Part shown: one piece after another, positions 37,529-48,842 of the stretch
How the letters are laid out: every line of letters begins with the position of its first letter
How positions within the stretch are numbered: the stretch's first letter is position 1
Source: Pseudomonadota bacterium
GTDB lineage: Bacteria > Desulfobacterota > Desulfovibrionia > Desulfovibrionales > Desulfovibrionaceae
DNA: 64,000 nt
Assembly (NCBI GenBank): GCA_023438245.1
Contig: JAEXRD010000091.1
Span: 5,995 to 69,994 of the forward strand
Reading direction: 5' to 3'
The notes under the pieces: model-generated
What the model was told of the DNA's origin: nothing
Databases searched by the model: none
Seen by the model: the letters and a program-made list of their open reading frames with translations, nothing else
Program-made: the position numbers and the translations under genes

Positions 37529-37676
37529 GGCTGCTTCCCAAAAGATGCATTTTGTTCACTGGCGAGGAGCCGGGGTGGCCTGGGGTCGGGGATAGTACTC
37601 GGATGGTACAGCCCCGGTCCCAGGCCGACTCGCGACGAAGCCCAGGGGGCAAAAGGCGCTTTTTGGAAGCAGCCTT
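37527..37676 (-). repeat. Stop-anchored ~150-bp palindromic element, copy D, between two stop codons
   Basis: Fills the whole gap between two converging genes: TAG of the glycosyltransferase (37677-37679) on one side and TAA of the membrane protein on the other. Outer stem AAGGCTGCTTCC / GGAAGCAGCCTT (12 bp, perfect), one mismatch, then AAAAG/CTTTT; TTTTG/CAAAA and CTGG/CCAG; middle stem GGCCTGGG / CCCAGGCC. By conserved core sequence it is oriented with the minus-strand gene. Confidence 0.9.
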
Positions 37677-38702
37677 CTAGCGTTTCGCGCGGTCCAGGGT
37701 GTGGAACAGGCGCTCGGCCACCTCGTCGGGCTCGATGGCGATGAGGCATTCGCGCCCGTTCTTGCAGGTGGAGGTGCCGTGCAGCGAGCAGGGGCGGCAG
37801 GAGAGGTGCTTCTCCACCACCGTGTCGTGCGGGCCGCTGGGGTAGAAGCCCCAGGCCTGGCCCGTGGGGCCGAACATGGCCACCACCGGGGTGCCCACGG
37901 CCGTGGCCAGGTGCATGGGCCCGGAATCGCCGGTGACCAGCGCCCGGGCCTGGGAGAGCAGCGCGCAGGTCTGGCGCAGGCTGGTGCGGCCGGTGAGGTT
38001 GCGCGGGTCGTCCAGCGCCTCCAGGTGGTCCGGGTTCTTGCCCACGATGATCCAGTCCAGCCCCTGGCGCTCAATGAGCGGAATGAGCGACAGCCAGTAG
38101 CCCATGGGCCAGGCCTTGTCCGGGTGGGTGGCGAAGGGGTGCAGCGCCACGAAGGGCCGGGTCACGCCGATGTGCCGCAGGTGCTGCATGGCCTCGGTCC
38201 ACTCCTGCTCGGTGAGGTGGATCACCGGGCGCAGGGCCTCGCGCGGGGGCGGGGCGCCGTCCAGGGCCAGGGCGTAGCGCTGCGGCACGTTGGTGGCCAT
38301 CAGCCGCCGCTCCAGGAACTCCACGTGCGGGAAGCGGTGGTACAGCCGGCGGGTGATGCCCATCTTGGCCGAGCGCCGCACCGGCCCCTCCCAGCGCAGG
38401 GTCAGGGCCATGGAGCGCAGGGTCTGGTGCAGGTCGATGAGCCCCATGCCCGCGCAGTCGTGGGCGATGTTGCGCGAGGCGCGCCACCAGTTCTGGCCGT
38501 AGAGGTCTTCCTGCGACACGGCGATGATCTCCTCCACGGCGGGGTGGTGCTGCAGCACCGGGGCCAGCGAGGAGCGCGTGATGAAGGTGAACCGGGCGTC
38601 GCGGGTGCGGTGCCAGTGCGCCAGCACGCCCGTGGCGAGCACGACGTCGCCCAGGGCGCTTGCGCGGAACACCGCCCACCTGTCTGGAAGATCCCGGATC
38701 AT
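37677..38702 (-). CDS. Glycosyltransferase family 9 (heptosyltransferase-like)
   Basis: Product of 341 aa from ATG 38702. WAVFRASALGDVVLATGVL is the N-terminal family 9 motif; VALHPFATHPDKAWP and VTGDSGPMHLATAVGTPVVAMFGPT are the nucleotide-sugar binding part of WaaC/WaaF-type enzymes. It probably adds heptose to the LPS inner core. A Cys group near the end (HLSCRPCSLHGTSTCKNGREC) also occurs in heptosyltransferases. Only one such gene is here; other core genes are outside the window. Confidence 0.9.
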   Translation of the reverse strand: MIRDLPDRWAVFRASALGDVVLATGVLAHWHRTRDARFTFITRSSLAPVLQHHPAVEEIIAVSQEDLYGQNWWRASRNIAHDCAGMGLIDLHQTLRSMALTLRWEGPVRRSAKMGITRRLYHRFPHVEFLERRLMATNVPQRYALALDGAPPPREALRPVIHLTEQEWTEAMQHLRHIGVTRPFVALHPFATHPDKAWPMGYWLSLIPLIERQGLDWIIVGKNPDHLEALDDPRNLTGRTSLRQTCALLSQARALVTGDSGPMHLATAVGTPVVAMFGPTGQAWGFYPSGPHDTVVEKHLSCRPCSLHGTSTCKNGRECLIAIEPDEVAERLFHTLDRAKR

Positions 38703-38907
38703 GCCTGTGAAGTCTCCGAATGCGTTGGTCCGCCCGGCGGACGGTCTTCCAACATGTCCGCGAACCGGCCTCAAGTCAAGGCGGAAGAGCCGTGTCCGGG
38801 GCGGGCTGGCGCGCGGCGGGGCGGCTTGCTTGCGCCTCCGCGTTCGCTCTGTTAGAGGATTTTCAGGCCAAAAGCGCAGACTCACCCACGCTCCCGGCCG
38901 CCACACT

Positions 38908-39993
38908 ATGCTCGAACTCGTCCTCGCCGTCACGGTGGCCATCGCCGTCTCCTTCCTCTGCTCACTGCTGGAGGCGGCGTTCTATTCCATTCCGCCCAGC
39001 CTCATCGAAAAGCTCAAGCGCGAGGACAAGCGCCAGGGCGAGCTGCTCCAGGCCCTGCGCCAGGACGTGGAGAAGCCCATCACCGCCATCCTGACGCTCA
39101 ACACCGCCGCGGCCGTGGCCGGGTCCGCAGTGGCGGGCGCCGCGGCCGTGCATGTGTTCGGCGAGGACAGCCTGGCGCTGTTCACCGCCGGTTTCACCCT
39201 GCTCATTCTGCTCCTGGGCGAGATCGTGCCCAAGACCATCGGCGTGGCCCACGCCCGGGCCCTGGCCCCCTGGCTGTCCAGGCCGCTCACGGCCATGGTC
39301 TGGCTGTGCATGCCCATCATCTGGATGCTTTCCCGGCTCATCCGCATCATCGGGCGCAAGCAGAAGGGCCCGGAGGCCGACGAGGACGACATCCGCGCCG
39401 TGGTCAGCCTGACCCGGCAGGCCGGGGTGCTCAAGCCCTACGAGGAGTCGGCCATCCGGAACATCCTGGCCCTGGACATGAAGCGCGTGGGCGACATCAT
39501 GACCCCGCGCACCGTGGTGTTCTCGCTGCCCGCCTCCATGACCGTGGACGAGGCCATGGAGCAGGGCAGGCGCTGGGCGCACACGCGCGTGCCGGTGTAC
39601 CAGGGCGAGAACGCCGAGGACATCCTGGGCGTGGTCTACCGCAGGCAGGTGTTCGAGGCCGCGGCGGCGGACCAGGGGGGCAAGCGGCTTTCCGAGCTGA
39701 TGAAGCCCGCGCGCTACGTGCCCGAGAGCCTGACCCTGGACAAGCTGTTGCGCCAGCTCTTGGAGAGCCGCGTGCACCTGTTCATCGTGCTGGACGAGTA
39801 CGGCGGCATGGCCGGGGTGGTCACCCTGGAGGACGTGCTGGAGGAGATGCTCGGCAGCGAGATCGTGGACGAGACCGACCAGGTGGTGGACATGCGCGAG
39901 CTGGCCCGCAGGCGCAGGAGCGAGCGGGTGGCCGAGGCCGAAAAAATGGCCGAATCGCGCGCGCAGGGGGGGGCAGAGACCGACGGGGGCTAG
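38908..39993 (+). CDS. DUF21/CBS-pair membrane protein (CNNM/CorC-like)
   Basis: Product of 361 aa from ATG 38908. The N-terminal DUF21 domain has about four membrane segments (VAIAVSFLCSLLEAAFYSI, LLILLLGEIVPKTIGVAHA). Two CBS domains follow (VGDIMTPRTVVFSLPASMTVDEAM; DEYGGMAGVVTLEDVLEEMLGSEIVDE). The CorC_HlyC domain that usually follows is absent and the protein ends in a charged tail. The family is linked to Mg2+/Co2+ export, with CBS domains sensing adenosine nucleotides. It precedes the ccm operon but the two are not clearly linked. Confidence 0.88.
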   Translation: MLELVLAVTVAIAVSFLCSLLEAAFYSIPPSLIEKLKREDKRQGELLQALRQDVEKPITAILTLNTAAAVAGSAVAGAAAVHVFGEDSLALFTAGFTLLILLLGEIVPKTIGVAHARALAPWLSRPLTAMVWLCMPIIWMLSRLIRIIGRKQKGPEADEDDIRAVVSLTRQAGVLKPYEESAIRNILALDMKRVGDIMTPRTVVFSLPASMTVDEAMEQGRRWAHTRVPVYQGENAEDILGVVYRRQVFEAAAADQGGKRLSELMKPARYVPESLTLDKLLRQLLESRVHLFIVLDEYGGMAGVVTLEDVLEEMLGSEIVDETDQVVDMRELARRRRSERVAEAEKMAESRAQGGAETDGG

Positions 39994-40075
39994 CCAGCGG
40001 GACACGTTTGGGTTACAGGGTGTCCACGTTGTTTTGGAAGTGAAGAGCCAACAGCGCATTTCAAGCAGGACGATC

Positions 40076-40495
40076 ATGGCCAAGAAAGGCGGAAAAGGTA
40101 TTTATATCGCGGCGCTGGTGCTGTTCCTCGGCGGCGTGGGCTATCTCATCGCCTCCGGCGTGACCAAGGACAGCGTCTATTTCCTCAATGTCGGCGAGGC
40201 GCTGGCCACCGAGTCCGCCAAGCTCAAGCAGGCGCGCCTGTTCGGCAACGTGGCCGACGGGGACATCCAGCAGCTCAAGCCCGGTCCCGGCGTCAGCTTC
40301 ACCCTGATCGACAAGGACAACCCCGGCCAGTCCATGAAGGTAAGCTACCGCGGCGCGGTGCCCGACACCTTCAAGGCCGGAGCCGAGGTCATCGTCGAGG
40401 GCGGCATGGCCGACACCCCCGAGGGCAAGGTCTTCACGGCCAGCACCCTCATCACCAAGTGCCCTTCCAAGTACGAGAAGCAGAATCGGGGCTAG
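40076..40495 (+). CDS. ccmE: Cytochrome c maturation haem chaperone CcmE, Cys variant
   Basis: Product of 139 aa from ATG 40076. One N-terminal membrane anchor (IYIAALVLFLGGVGYLIASG) and an OB-fold periplasmic domain. The haem-binding motif is C129-PSK-Y133, CxxxY, in place of the HxxxY of most CcmE proteins. This Cys form is known from Desulfovibrio and some archaea with a modified System I. CcmE receives haem from CcmABCD and hands it to CcmF for attachment to apocytochromes. First gene of the ccm operon. Confidence 0.93.
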   Translation: MAKKGGKGIYIAALVLFLGGVGYLIASGVTKDSVYFLNVGEALATESAKLKQARLFGNVADGDIQQLKPGPGVSFTLIDKDNPGQSMKVSYRGAVPDTFKAGAEVIVEGGMADTPEGKVFTASTLITKCPSKYEKQNRG

Positions 40496-40558
40496 CGGCC
40501 TTGCCCGGCGCAAACGCGCGCCAGGCCTGACCCGTTGCCGTCCGTGGAGTCTTTTTCT

Positions 40559-42445
<1,887 letters not shown>

Positions 42446-42449
42446 CCCC

Positions 42450-43151
42450 TTGGCCTCCGACGACCACCACCCCCGCCATGACGATACGCCCGGCCCCGGC
42501 GTCCTGCTGGACGCCCGGGGCGTGGGCAAGTTCTTCGGCTCCCGCCTGGTGCTGCGCGGCGTGTCCTGCCGCGCGCTGGCCGGGGAGGCCCTGCTGGTGG
42601 TGGGCGGCAACGGCGCGGGCAAGACCACGCTGCTCAAGATCATGGCCGGGCTGACGCGGCCCAGCGCGGGCGAGGCCCGGGCGCTGGTGGAGCCGGAGCA
42701 GTGCGCCTACCTGGGCCACGCCACGTTCCTGTATTCGCGCATGAGCGCCGCCGCCAACCTGTTGTTCTGGGGTCGCATGTACGGCCTGGCGCCCAGCGCG
42801 GCGGACCTGGAGCGCGTGCTTGAGCGCGTGGGCCTGGCCCACGTGGCCGACCAGCCCGCCGGAACCTTCAGCCGGGGCATGGCCCAGCGCCTGAACCTGG
42901 CCCGGGTGTTCCTCATCGAGCCCAGGCTGGTGTTCCTGGACGAGCCGGGCACCGGCCTGGACCCGGCCTCGCAGGACCTGCTGCGGCGCGAGATCCTGGC
43001 GCTCAAGCAGTCGGGCGCGGCCATAGTCTGGGTCAGCCACCACCTGCAGGCCGACCTGCCGCTTTGCGACAGCGTGCTGCACCTCAAAGACTCCTCCGTG
43101 GCCTACCACGGCCCGGCGTCCGGCTTCGATCCGGGAGGCCTCACATGCTGA
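42450..43151 (+). CDS. ccmA: Haem exporter ATP-binding protein CcmA
   Basis: Product of 233 aa. TTG at 42450 is the likely start: AAGGAG lies 7 nt before it, across the ccmF stop. Walker A is GGNGAGKTT, the ABC signature is TFSRGMAQRL, and Walker B is LVFLDEPGTG, so ATP hydrolysis should be intact. It powers release of haem-loaded CcmE from CcmC together with CcmB. Its end overlaps ccmB by 7 nt. Confidence 0.94.
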   Translation: MASDDHHPRHDDTPGPGVLLDARGVGKFFGSRLVLRGVSCRALAGEALLVVGGNGAGKTTLLKIMAGLTRPSAGEARALVEPEQCAYLGHATFLYSRMSAAANLLFWGRMYGLAPSAADLERVLERVGLAHVADQPAGTFSRGMAQRLNLARVFLIEPRLVFLDEPGTGLDPASQDLLRREILALKQSGAAIVWVSHHLQADLPLCDSVLHLKDSSVAYHGPASGFDPGGLTC

Positions 43152-43822
43152 GGCGCGCCGGATTCATCGCCGCCAAGGACCTGCGCCTCTCCGCCGGGGG
43201 CGGGCAGGGGCTGGTGCAGGCGCTGCTCTTGGGCCTGCTGCTGATTTTCCTGTTCAGCCTGTCGCGCCCGGCGGGCGAGCTGGTGGCCCCGCAGGCGGCG
43301 GCCGCCATCTTCTGGCTGGCCTCCATCTTCGGGCTGGTGCTGGTGTTCAACGACCTGTTCAGCCTGGAGGAGGGCGCGGGCTGCCGCCTGGGCCTCCTGT
43401 CCTCGCCCGCGCCGGAGCATTCCGTGTGGCTGGGCAAGGGGCTGGCCGGGTTCGCGCTGCTGGCCGTGTCCCAGGCCGTGTTCCTGCCCGCCGCCGCCGT
43501 GTTCCTGGGCCAGGACGTCAAGGGCTCGCTGCTGGAACTGGTGCTGGTGGTGCTGGCCGTGGACTGGGGCCTGGCGGCCCTCGGCGCGCTTTTGGGCGCG
43601 CTGGCGCAGGGCCAGGCCGCGCGCGAGTCGCTGTTTTCGGTGATCCTGTTCCCGCTGCTTCTGCCGGTGCTCTTGGGCGGCATCCGCATCGTGGCGGGAA
43701 TTTTCGCGGGGGAGCCCGCGGCGGACCAGGGGCTCTGGGTCGGCATCATCGCCGCCTTCGACGCCGTGTTCTCCGCCGCCGGGGCCTTCCTGTTCCCGCA
43801 CATCTACACCGGCGAGGAGTAG
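43145..43822 (+). CDS. ccmB: Haem exporter membrane protein CcmB
   Basis: Product of 225 aa from ATG 43145 with six hydrophobic segments (VQALLLGLLLIFLFSL, AAAIFWLASIFGLVLVF, LLPVLLGGIRIVAGIFAG). FNDLFSLEEGAGCRLGLLSS matches the conserved CcmB loop. It forms the membrane part of the CcmAB ABC complex. Overlap with ccmA and a 9-bp gap to ccmC show a tight operon. Confidence 0.93.
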   Translation: MLRRAGFIAAKDLRLSAGGGQGLVQALLLGLLLIFLFSLSRPAGELVAPQAAAAIFWLASIFGLVLVFNDLFSLEEGAGCRLGLLSSPAPEHSVWLGKGLAGFALLAVSQAVFLPAAAVFLGQDVKGSLLELVLVVLAVDWGLAALGALLGALAQGQAARESLFSVILFPLLLPVLLGGIRIVAGIFAGEPAADQGLWVGIIAAFDAVFSAAGAFLFPHIYTGEE

Positions 43823-43831
43823 GCCAAGCAC

Positions 43832-44503
43832 ATGCCGAGCACACGAATCCTGACCATCCTTTCCCTGGCGGCCCTGGCCGTGGGCCAGTGGTTCATCTGG
43901 TCCTACGCGCCCCTGGAAGAGACCATGGGCGTGGTGCAGAAGATCTTCTACATCCACATGCCGCTGGCCTGGTGGAGCCTGGTGAGCTTCTTCGTGGTCT
44001 TCGCCGCCAGCATCCGCCACCTGATGAAGCGCGACGCGGGCTCGGACATCCTGGCCGGTGCCGCCGCCGAGATCGGCGTGCTCATGAGCGGGCTGGCGCT
44101 CGTCACGGGCTCCATCTGGGGCCGGGCGGCCTGGAACGTGTGGTGGACCTGGGACCCCCGGCTCACCACCACGCTCATCATGTGGTTCGTGTACGCGGGC
44201 TACCTGGTGCTGCGCGGCTCCGGCATGGGCGAGGAGCGCCGGGGACTGGTGTGCGCGGTGCTGGGCGTCGTGGCCTTTCTGGATGTTCCCCTGGTGTTCT
44301 ATTCCGCGCGCATCTGGCGCAGCGTGCACCCGGCCGTGCTGGCCAGCAAGGGCGGGGGCATGGAGCCGGAGATGTGGCACGCGGTGCTGGTGAATCTGCT
44401 GGCCTTCGGGCTGGTGTGGCTGTTGCTGCTCACCCTGCGCCGCGAGGTGGGCAGGGCCGAGGAGCGCTCGCGCGCGCTCATGCTCTCCGGCAGGGAGGTG
44501 TAG
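43832..44503 (+). CDS. ccmC: Haem-handling protein CcmC
   Basis: Product of 223 aa with six membrane segments. The WWD motif NVWWTWDPRLTTTLIMW and the flanking histidines (FYIHMPLAWWSL; SVHPAVL) are those of CcmC, which presents haem to CcmE at the periplasmic face. It lies between ccmB and the tiny ccmD. Confidence 0.94.
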   Translation: MPSTRILTILSLAALAVGQWFIWSYAPLEETMGVVQKIFYIHMPLAWWSLVSFFVVFAASIRHLMKRDAGSDILAGAAAEIGVLMSGLALVTGSIWGRAAWNVWWTWDPRLTTTLIMWFVYAGYLVLRGSGMGEERRGLVCAVLGVVAFLDVPLVFYSARIWRSVHPAVLASKGGGMEPEMWHAVLVNLLAFGLVWLLLLTLRREVGRAEERSRALMLSGREV

Positions 44504-44507
44504 GGCC

Positions 44508-44648
44508 ATGAATGGATATGTCCTGGCGGCCAACGCCGCCGTGTGGATCGCCCTGGCCGGGTACGCGGGATATCTCGTCCTGCGTAGCCAGGCGGCGAAC
44601 AAACGTCTCAAGCAGATGGAGATTCTCGGTCATGGTGAACGCCGTTAG
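44508..44648 (+). CDS. ccmD: CcmD, 46 aa
   Basis: A 46-aa frame from ATG 44508 to TAG 44646-44648, 4 bp after ccmC. It reads MNGYVLAANAAVWIALAGY, then LVLRSQAANKRLKQMEI: one membrane segment followed by a basic helix, exactly the CcmD layout. CcmD holds the CcmC-CcmE haem complex until CcmAB releases it. It overlaps the next gene (ATG 44632), implying coupling. Confidence 0.88.
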   Translation: MNGYVLAANAAVWIALAGYAGYLVLRSQAANKRLKQMEILGHGERR

Positions 44649-45240
44649 CCAGCAGGCCCCGGGATCGGGGCAGAAGATTATTCTGGTGCTCGTTTTGTGC
44701 GCCTTCGGAGCCATGTTTGCGGGCTCCTTCGCCTACCGCATGCAGGGCGCGGGCCTTGTGGTGGAGGTGCGCCAGCAGAACGAGGGCATGGGCAAGGGCG
44801 GCATGGCCTCGGTCATGGGCATGGACATGGGCGCCATGCGCGCCATCATGGACAAGCTCCGCGCCAACCCGGACGATCCCCAGGTGATGATGGAGGTGGG
44901 CAACGCCTTCATGATGATGCAGGCCTGGGACAAGGCCCTGGAAATGTTCAATATGGCCGAGAAGAAGCTGCCCAAGGACGCCAGCGTGCAGCGGGGCATC
45001 GGCATGGTGCGGTTCGAGCGCAAGGAGTTCGACCTGGCCAAGAAGGCCTTTGACAAGGTGCTGGCCGCCGAGCCGGGGGACGCGCTCTCGCACTTCAACA
45101 TGGGCATTCTGCTCAAGCACTACATGAACAAGGCGGCCGAGGGCGACGCGCATTTCCGCAAGGTGCTGGAGCTGGCCCCCGACGATCAGGAGTTGATCAA
45201 GGGGGCTCAGGAGGAGCTTGTTTCCCAAAAAGGGCAATAA
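44632..45240 (+). CDS. Membrane-anchored TPR protein at the end of the ccm operon (CcmI/NrfG-like)
   Basis: Product of 202 aa from ATG 44632, overlapping ccmD by 17 nt. One N-terminal membrane segment (IILVLVLCAFGAMFAGSFAY), a Met/Gly-rich linker (GMGKGGMASVMGMDMGAM) and three TPR units (QVMMEVGNAFMMMQAWDKA; ASVQRGIGMVRFERKEFDLA; ALSHFNMGILLKHYMNKA). In System I, CcmI/NrfG TPR proteins hold apocytochromes for haem attachment; this gene may do that here. Confidence 0.82.
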   Translation: MVNAVSQQAPGSGQKIILVLVLCAFGAMFAGSFAYRMQGAGLVVEVRQQNEGMGKGGMASVMGMDMGAMRAIMDKLRANPDDPQVMMEVGNAFMMMQAWDKALEMFNMAEKKLPKDASVQRGIGMVRFERKEFDLAKKAFDKVLAAEPGDALSHFNMGILLKHYMNKAAEGDAHFRKVLELAPDDQELIKGAQEELVSQKGQ

Positions 45241-45285
45241 GCCGAATAAATCCGGGGAGGGGGAGAGCGCGGGCGAACACTCATG

Positions 45286-45313
45286 TTGACAAGGCCCGAT
45301 AACTCTCTAGAAT
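45286..45313 (+). promoter_or_regulatory. Strong sigma-70-type promoter of the liv operon
   Basis: TTGACA (45286-45291) and TAGAAT (45308-45313) with a 16-bp spacer. Start near 45320 gives a ~90-nt leader that contains a perfect 8-bp hairpin, CGGCTGGC-GCGT-GCCAGCCG (45337-45356). A second TTGACA at 45384 has no clear -10 box. Confidence 0.75.
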
Positions 45314-45410
45314 GCCCGGCGCAAGGTCTTACCCTTCGGCTGGCGCGTGCCAGCCGGTGGATCGGCATATGTGGCGCATGTTGTTGACAGAACTATTCGG
45401 AGGGACTCAG

Positions 45411-46580
45411 ATGAAAGCGAAGTGGTTCAAGACGGTTCTGGCCGTTGCCGTGGCGGGTATGCTCTCCATCGGCTGCGCCGGCGAGAAAAAAGAAGAGAAG
45501 AAGGCCGAAGCCCCCAAGCAGGAAGCCGCCGCCGCCAAGAAGCTGGTGCTCGGCGTGGCCGGCGCCCAGTCCGGCGACCTGGCCTCCTACGGCCTGCCCA
45601 CCGTCAACGCCGCCAAGCTGGTGGCCAAGGAAATCAACGCCAAGGGCGGCGTGAACGGCATGCAGGTTGAAGTGCTGCCCGTTGACGACCAGTGCAAGCC
45701 CGAGCAGGCCACCAACGCCGCCACCAAGATCGTGGCCGACAAGGTGTCCATCGTCATCGGCCACATCTGCTCCGGTGCCACCAAGGCCGCCCTGCCCATC
45801 TACAAGGACGCCAAGGTCATCCTGATGAGCCCCTCCGCCACCAGCACCGAGCTGACCCAGAGCGGTTCCTACCCCAACTTCTTCCGCACCATTTCCTATG
45901 ACCTGATCCAGGGCAAGGCCGCGGCCGAGTTCGCCACCGGCGAGCTGAAGGTCAAGAAGGTCGCCGTCATCCACGACAAGGGCGACTACGGCAAGGGCTT
46001 CGCCGAGAGCGCCAAGAAGGCGCTTGAGGACGGCAAGGTCGCCAAGGTCGTGCTGTTCGAGGGCATCACCCCCGGCGGCGTGGACTACTCCGCCGTCATC
46101 CAGAAGGTGAAGGCCGCTGGCGCCGACTGCGTGCTCTTCGGCGGCTACCACCCCGAGGCTTCCAAGATCGTTGTGCAGATGCACAAGAAGGGCATGAAGA
46201 TTCCCTTCGTGTCTGACGACGGCGTGAAGGACGACACCTTCATCAAGACCGCCGGCGCCGACGCCGACGGCGTGTACGCCACCGGTCCCCAGATCCTGGC
46301 CGACAACGCCATCTACAAGAAGGCCATCGAGGACCACAAGAAGGAGTTCAACGCCGAGCCCGGCGCCTTCTTCCCGCAGGCTTACGCCGCCGCCCAGGCC
46401 CTGCTGAACGCCGTGGCCAAGGCCGGCAGCACCGACTACGACAAGGTCGTGGCCGCCCTGCAGAAGGAGTTCATCGAGACCCCGGTCGGCAAGATCAAGT
46501 TCGACGCCAAGGGCGACGCCGAGGGCGTGAGCTTCTCCGTGTACCAGGTGAAGAACGGCAAGTACGAACTGGTGAAGTAA
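45411..46580 (+). CDS. livK: Branched-chain amino acid ABC transporter, substrate-binding lipoprotein
   Basis: Product of 389 aa from ATG 45411 with CGGAGGG site. The signal peptide ends in LSIGC, a lipobox, so the protein is membrane-tethered in the periplasm. A Lys/Glu/Ala linker is followed by a type I periplasmic binding fold (VLGVAGAQSGDLASYGLPTV; KVAVIHDKGDYGKGFAESA). It gives LivHMGF its specificity, most likely Leu/Ile/Val, though other amino acids or amides are possible for the family. Confidence 0.92.
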   Translation: MKAKWFKTVLAVAVAGMLSIGCAGEKKEEKKAEAPKQEAAAAKKLVLGVAGAQSGDLASYGLPTVNAAKLVAKEINAKGGVNGMQVEVLPVDDQCKPEQATNAATKIVADKVSIVIGHICSGATKAALPIYKDAKVILMSPSATSTELTQSGSYPNFFRTISYDLIQGKAAAEFATGELKVKKVAVIHDKGDYGKGFAESAKKALEDGKVAKVVLFEGITPGGVDYSAVIQKVKAAGADCVLFGGYHPEASKIVVQMHKKGMKIPFVSDDGVKDDTFIKTAGADADGVYATGPQILADNAIYKKAIEDHKKEFNAEPGAFFPQAYAAAQALLNAVAKAGSTDYDKVVAALQKEFIETPVGKIKFDAKGDAEGVSFSVYQVKNGKYELVK

Positions 46581-46616
46581 GGACGCCGTCCCCCCCAAAG
46601 GGATGGCATGTGTAGG

Positions 46617-46651
46617 CCAGGGGGCAGGCGCAAACCGCGCCTGTCCCCTGG
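46617..46651 (+). promoter_or_regulatory. Stable hairpin between livK and livH
   Basis: CCAGGGGGCAGGCGC (46617-46631) pairs with GCGCCTGTCCCCTGG (46637-46651), 15 bp with one G-U and a 5-nt loop. No T run follows, so rather than a full terminator it probably protects the abundant binding-protein mRNA from 3' decay or lowers read-through to livH. Confidence 0.65.
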
Positions 46652-46696
46652 TTCCGTAAAGACTGGGCCGCCTGCTACCCCCGGCAAGGCGGCTGG

Positions 46697-47608
46697 ATGG
46701 ACCCCATGGAATATTTCCTCCAACTGTTCTTAAGCGGGCTTTCCCGCGGTAGCGTGTACGCCCTCATCGCCCTGGGCTACACCATGGTCTACGGCATCAT
46801 CGAGCTCATCAACTTCGCCCACGGCGAAATCTACATGATCGGCGCCTTCATGGGGCTCATCGTGGCGGGTGTGCTCACCGCCATGGGCTGGCCCGCGCTC
46901 TCCATCCTGGCCATAGCCATCGTGGTGTCGGTGCTCTATTCCGCCGCCTACGGCTACACGGTGGAGAAGATCGCCTACAAGCCGCTGCGCAACGCGCCGC
47001 GCCTGGCTCCGCTCATTTCCGCCATCGGCATGTCGATCCTGCTCCAGAACTACGTCATGCTCGCGCAGACGCCGGACTTCCTGCCCTTCCCCAGGCTGAT
47101 TCCGGACCTTGAGTTCATGGAGCAGTACTCCAATTTTCTGGGCACCTCGGATCTGTTCATCATCGTCACCTCGCTGGTGGTGATGGTGGCGCTGACCCTG
47201 TTCATCAAGTTCACCAAGATGGGCAAGGCCATGCGCGCCACCGCGCAGAACCGCAAGATGGCCATGCTGGTGGGCGTCAACGTCGACCAGGTCATCAGCG
47301 CCACGTTCATCATCGGGTCGAGCCTGGCGGCCGTGGGCGGCGTGCTCATCGCCTCGCACGTGGGGCAGATCAACTTCGTCATCGGCTTCTTGGCCGGCAT
47401 CAAGGCCTTCACGGCGGCGGTGCTGGGCGGCATCGGCAGCATCCCCGGCGCGGTGCTGGGCGGGCTGGTCCTGGGCTGGACCGAGAGCTTCGCCACCGGT
47501 TACGTCTCCAGCGACTACGAGGACGTGTTCGCCTTCTGCCTGCTGGTGCTCATCCTGATCTTCCGGCCCGCAGGCCTGCTCGGCAAGCAGCGGGCGCAAA
47601 AGGTGTAA
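46697..47608 (+). CDS. livH: Branched-chain amino acid ABC transporter permease LivH
   Basis: Product of 303 aa, about eight membrane segments. GLSRGSVYALIALGYTMVYGIIELINFAHGE is split here as GLSRGSVYALIALGYTMVYG and IIELINFAHGEIYMIGAF, the LivH N-terminal signature; AAVGGVLIASHVGQI and AAVLGGIGSIPGAVLGG include the EAA-like loop that contacts the ATPases. ATG 46697; livM begins 4 bp after its stop. Confidence 0.95.
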   Translation: MDPMEYFLQLFLSGLSRGSVYALIALGYTMVYGIIELINFAHGEIYMIGAFMGLIVAGVLTAMGWPALSILAIAIVVSVLYSAAYGYTVEKIAYKPLRNAPRLAPLISAIGMSILLQNYVMLAQTPDFLPFPRLIPDLEFMEQYSNFLGTSDLFIIVTSLVVMVALTLFIKFTKMGKAMRATAQNRKMAMLVGVNVDQVISATFIIGSSLAAVGGVLIASHVGQINFVIGFLAGIKAFTAAVLGGIGSIPGAVLGGLVLGWTESFATGYVSSDYEDVFAFCLLVLILIFRPAGLLGKQRAQKV

Positions 47609-47612
47609 GACC

Positions 47613-48839
<1,227 letters not shown>

Positions 48840-48842
48840 GTC

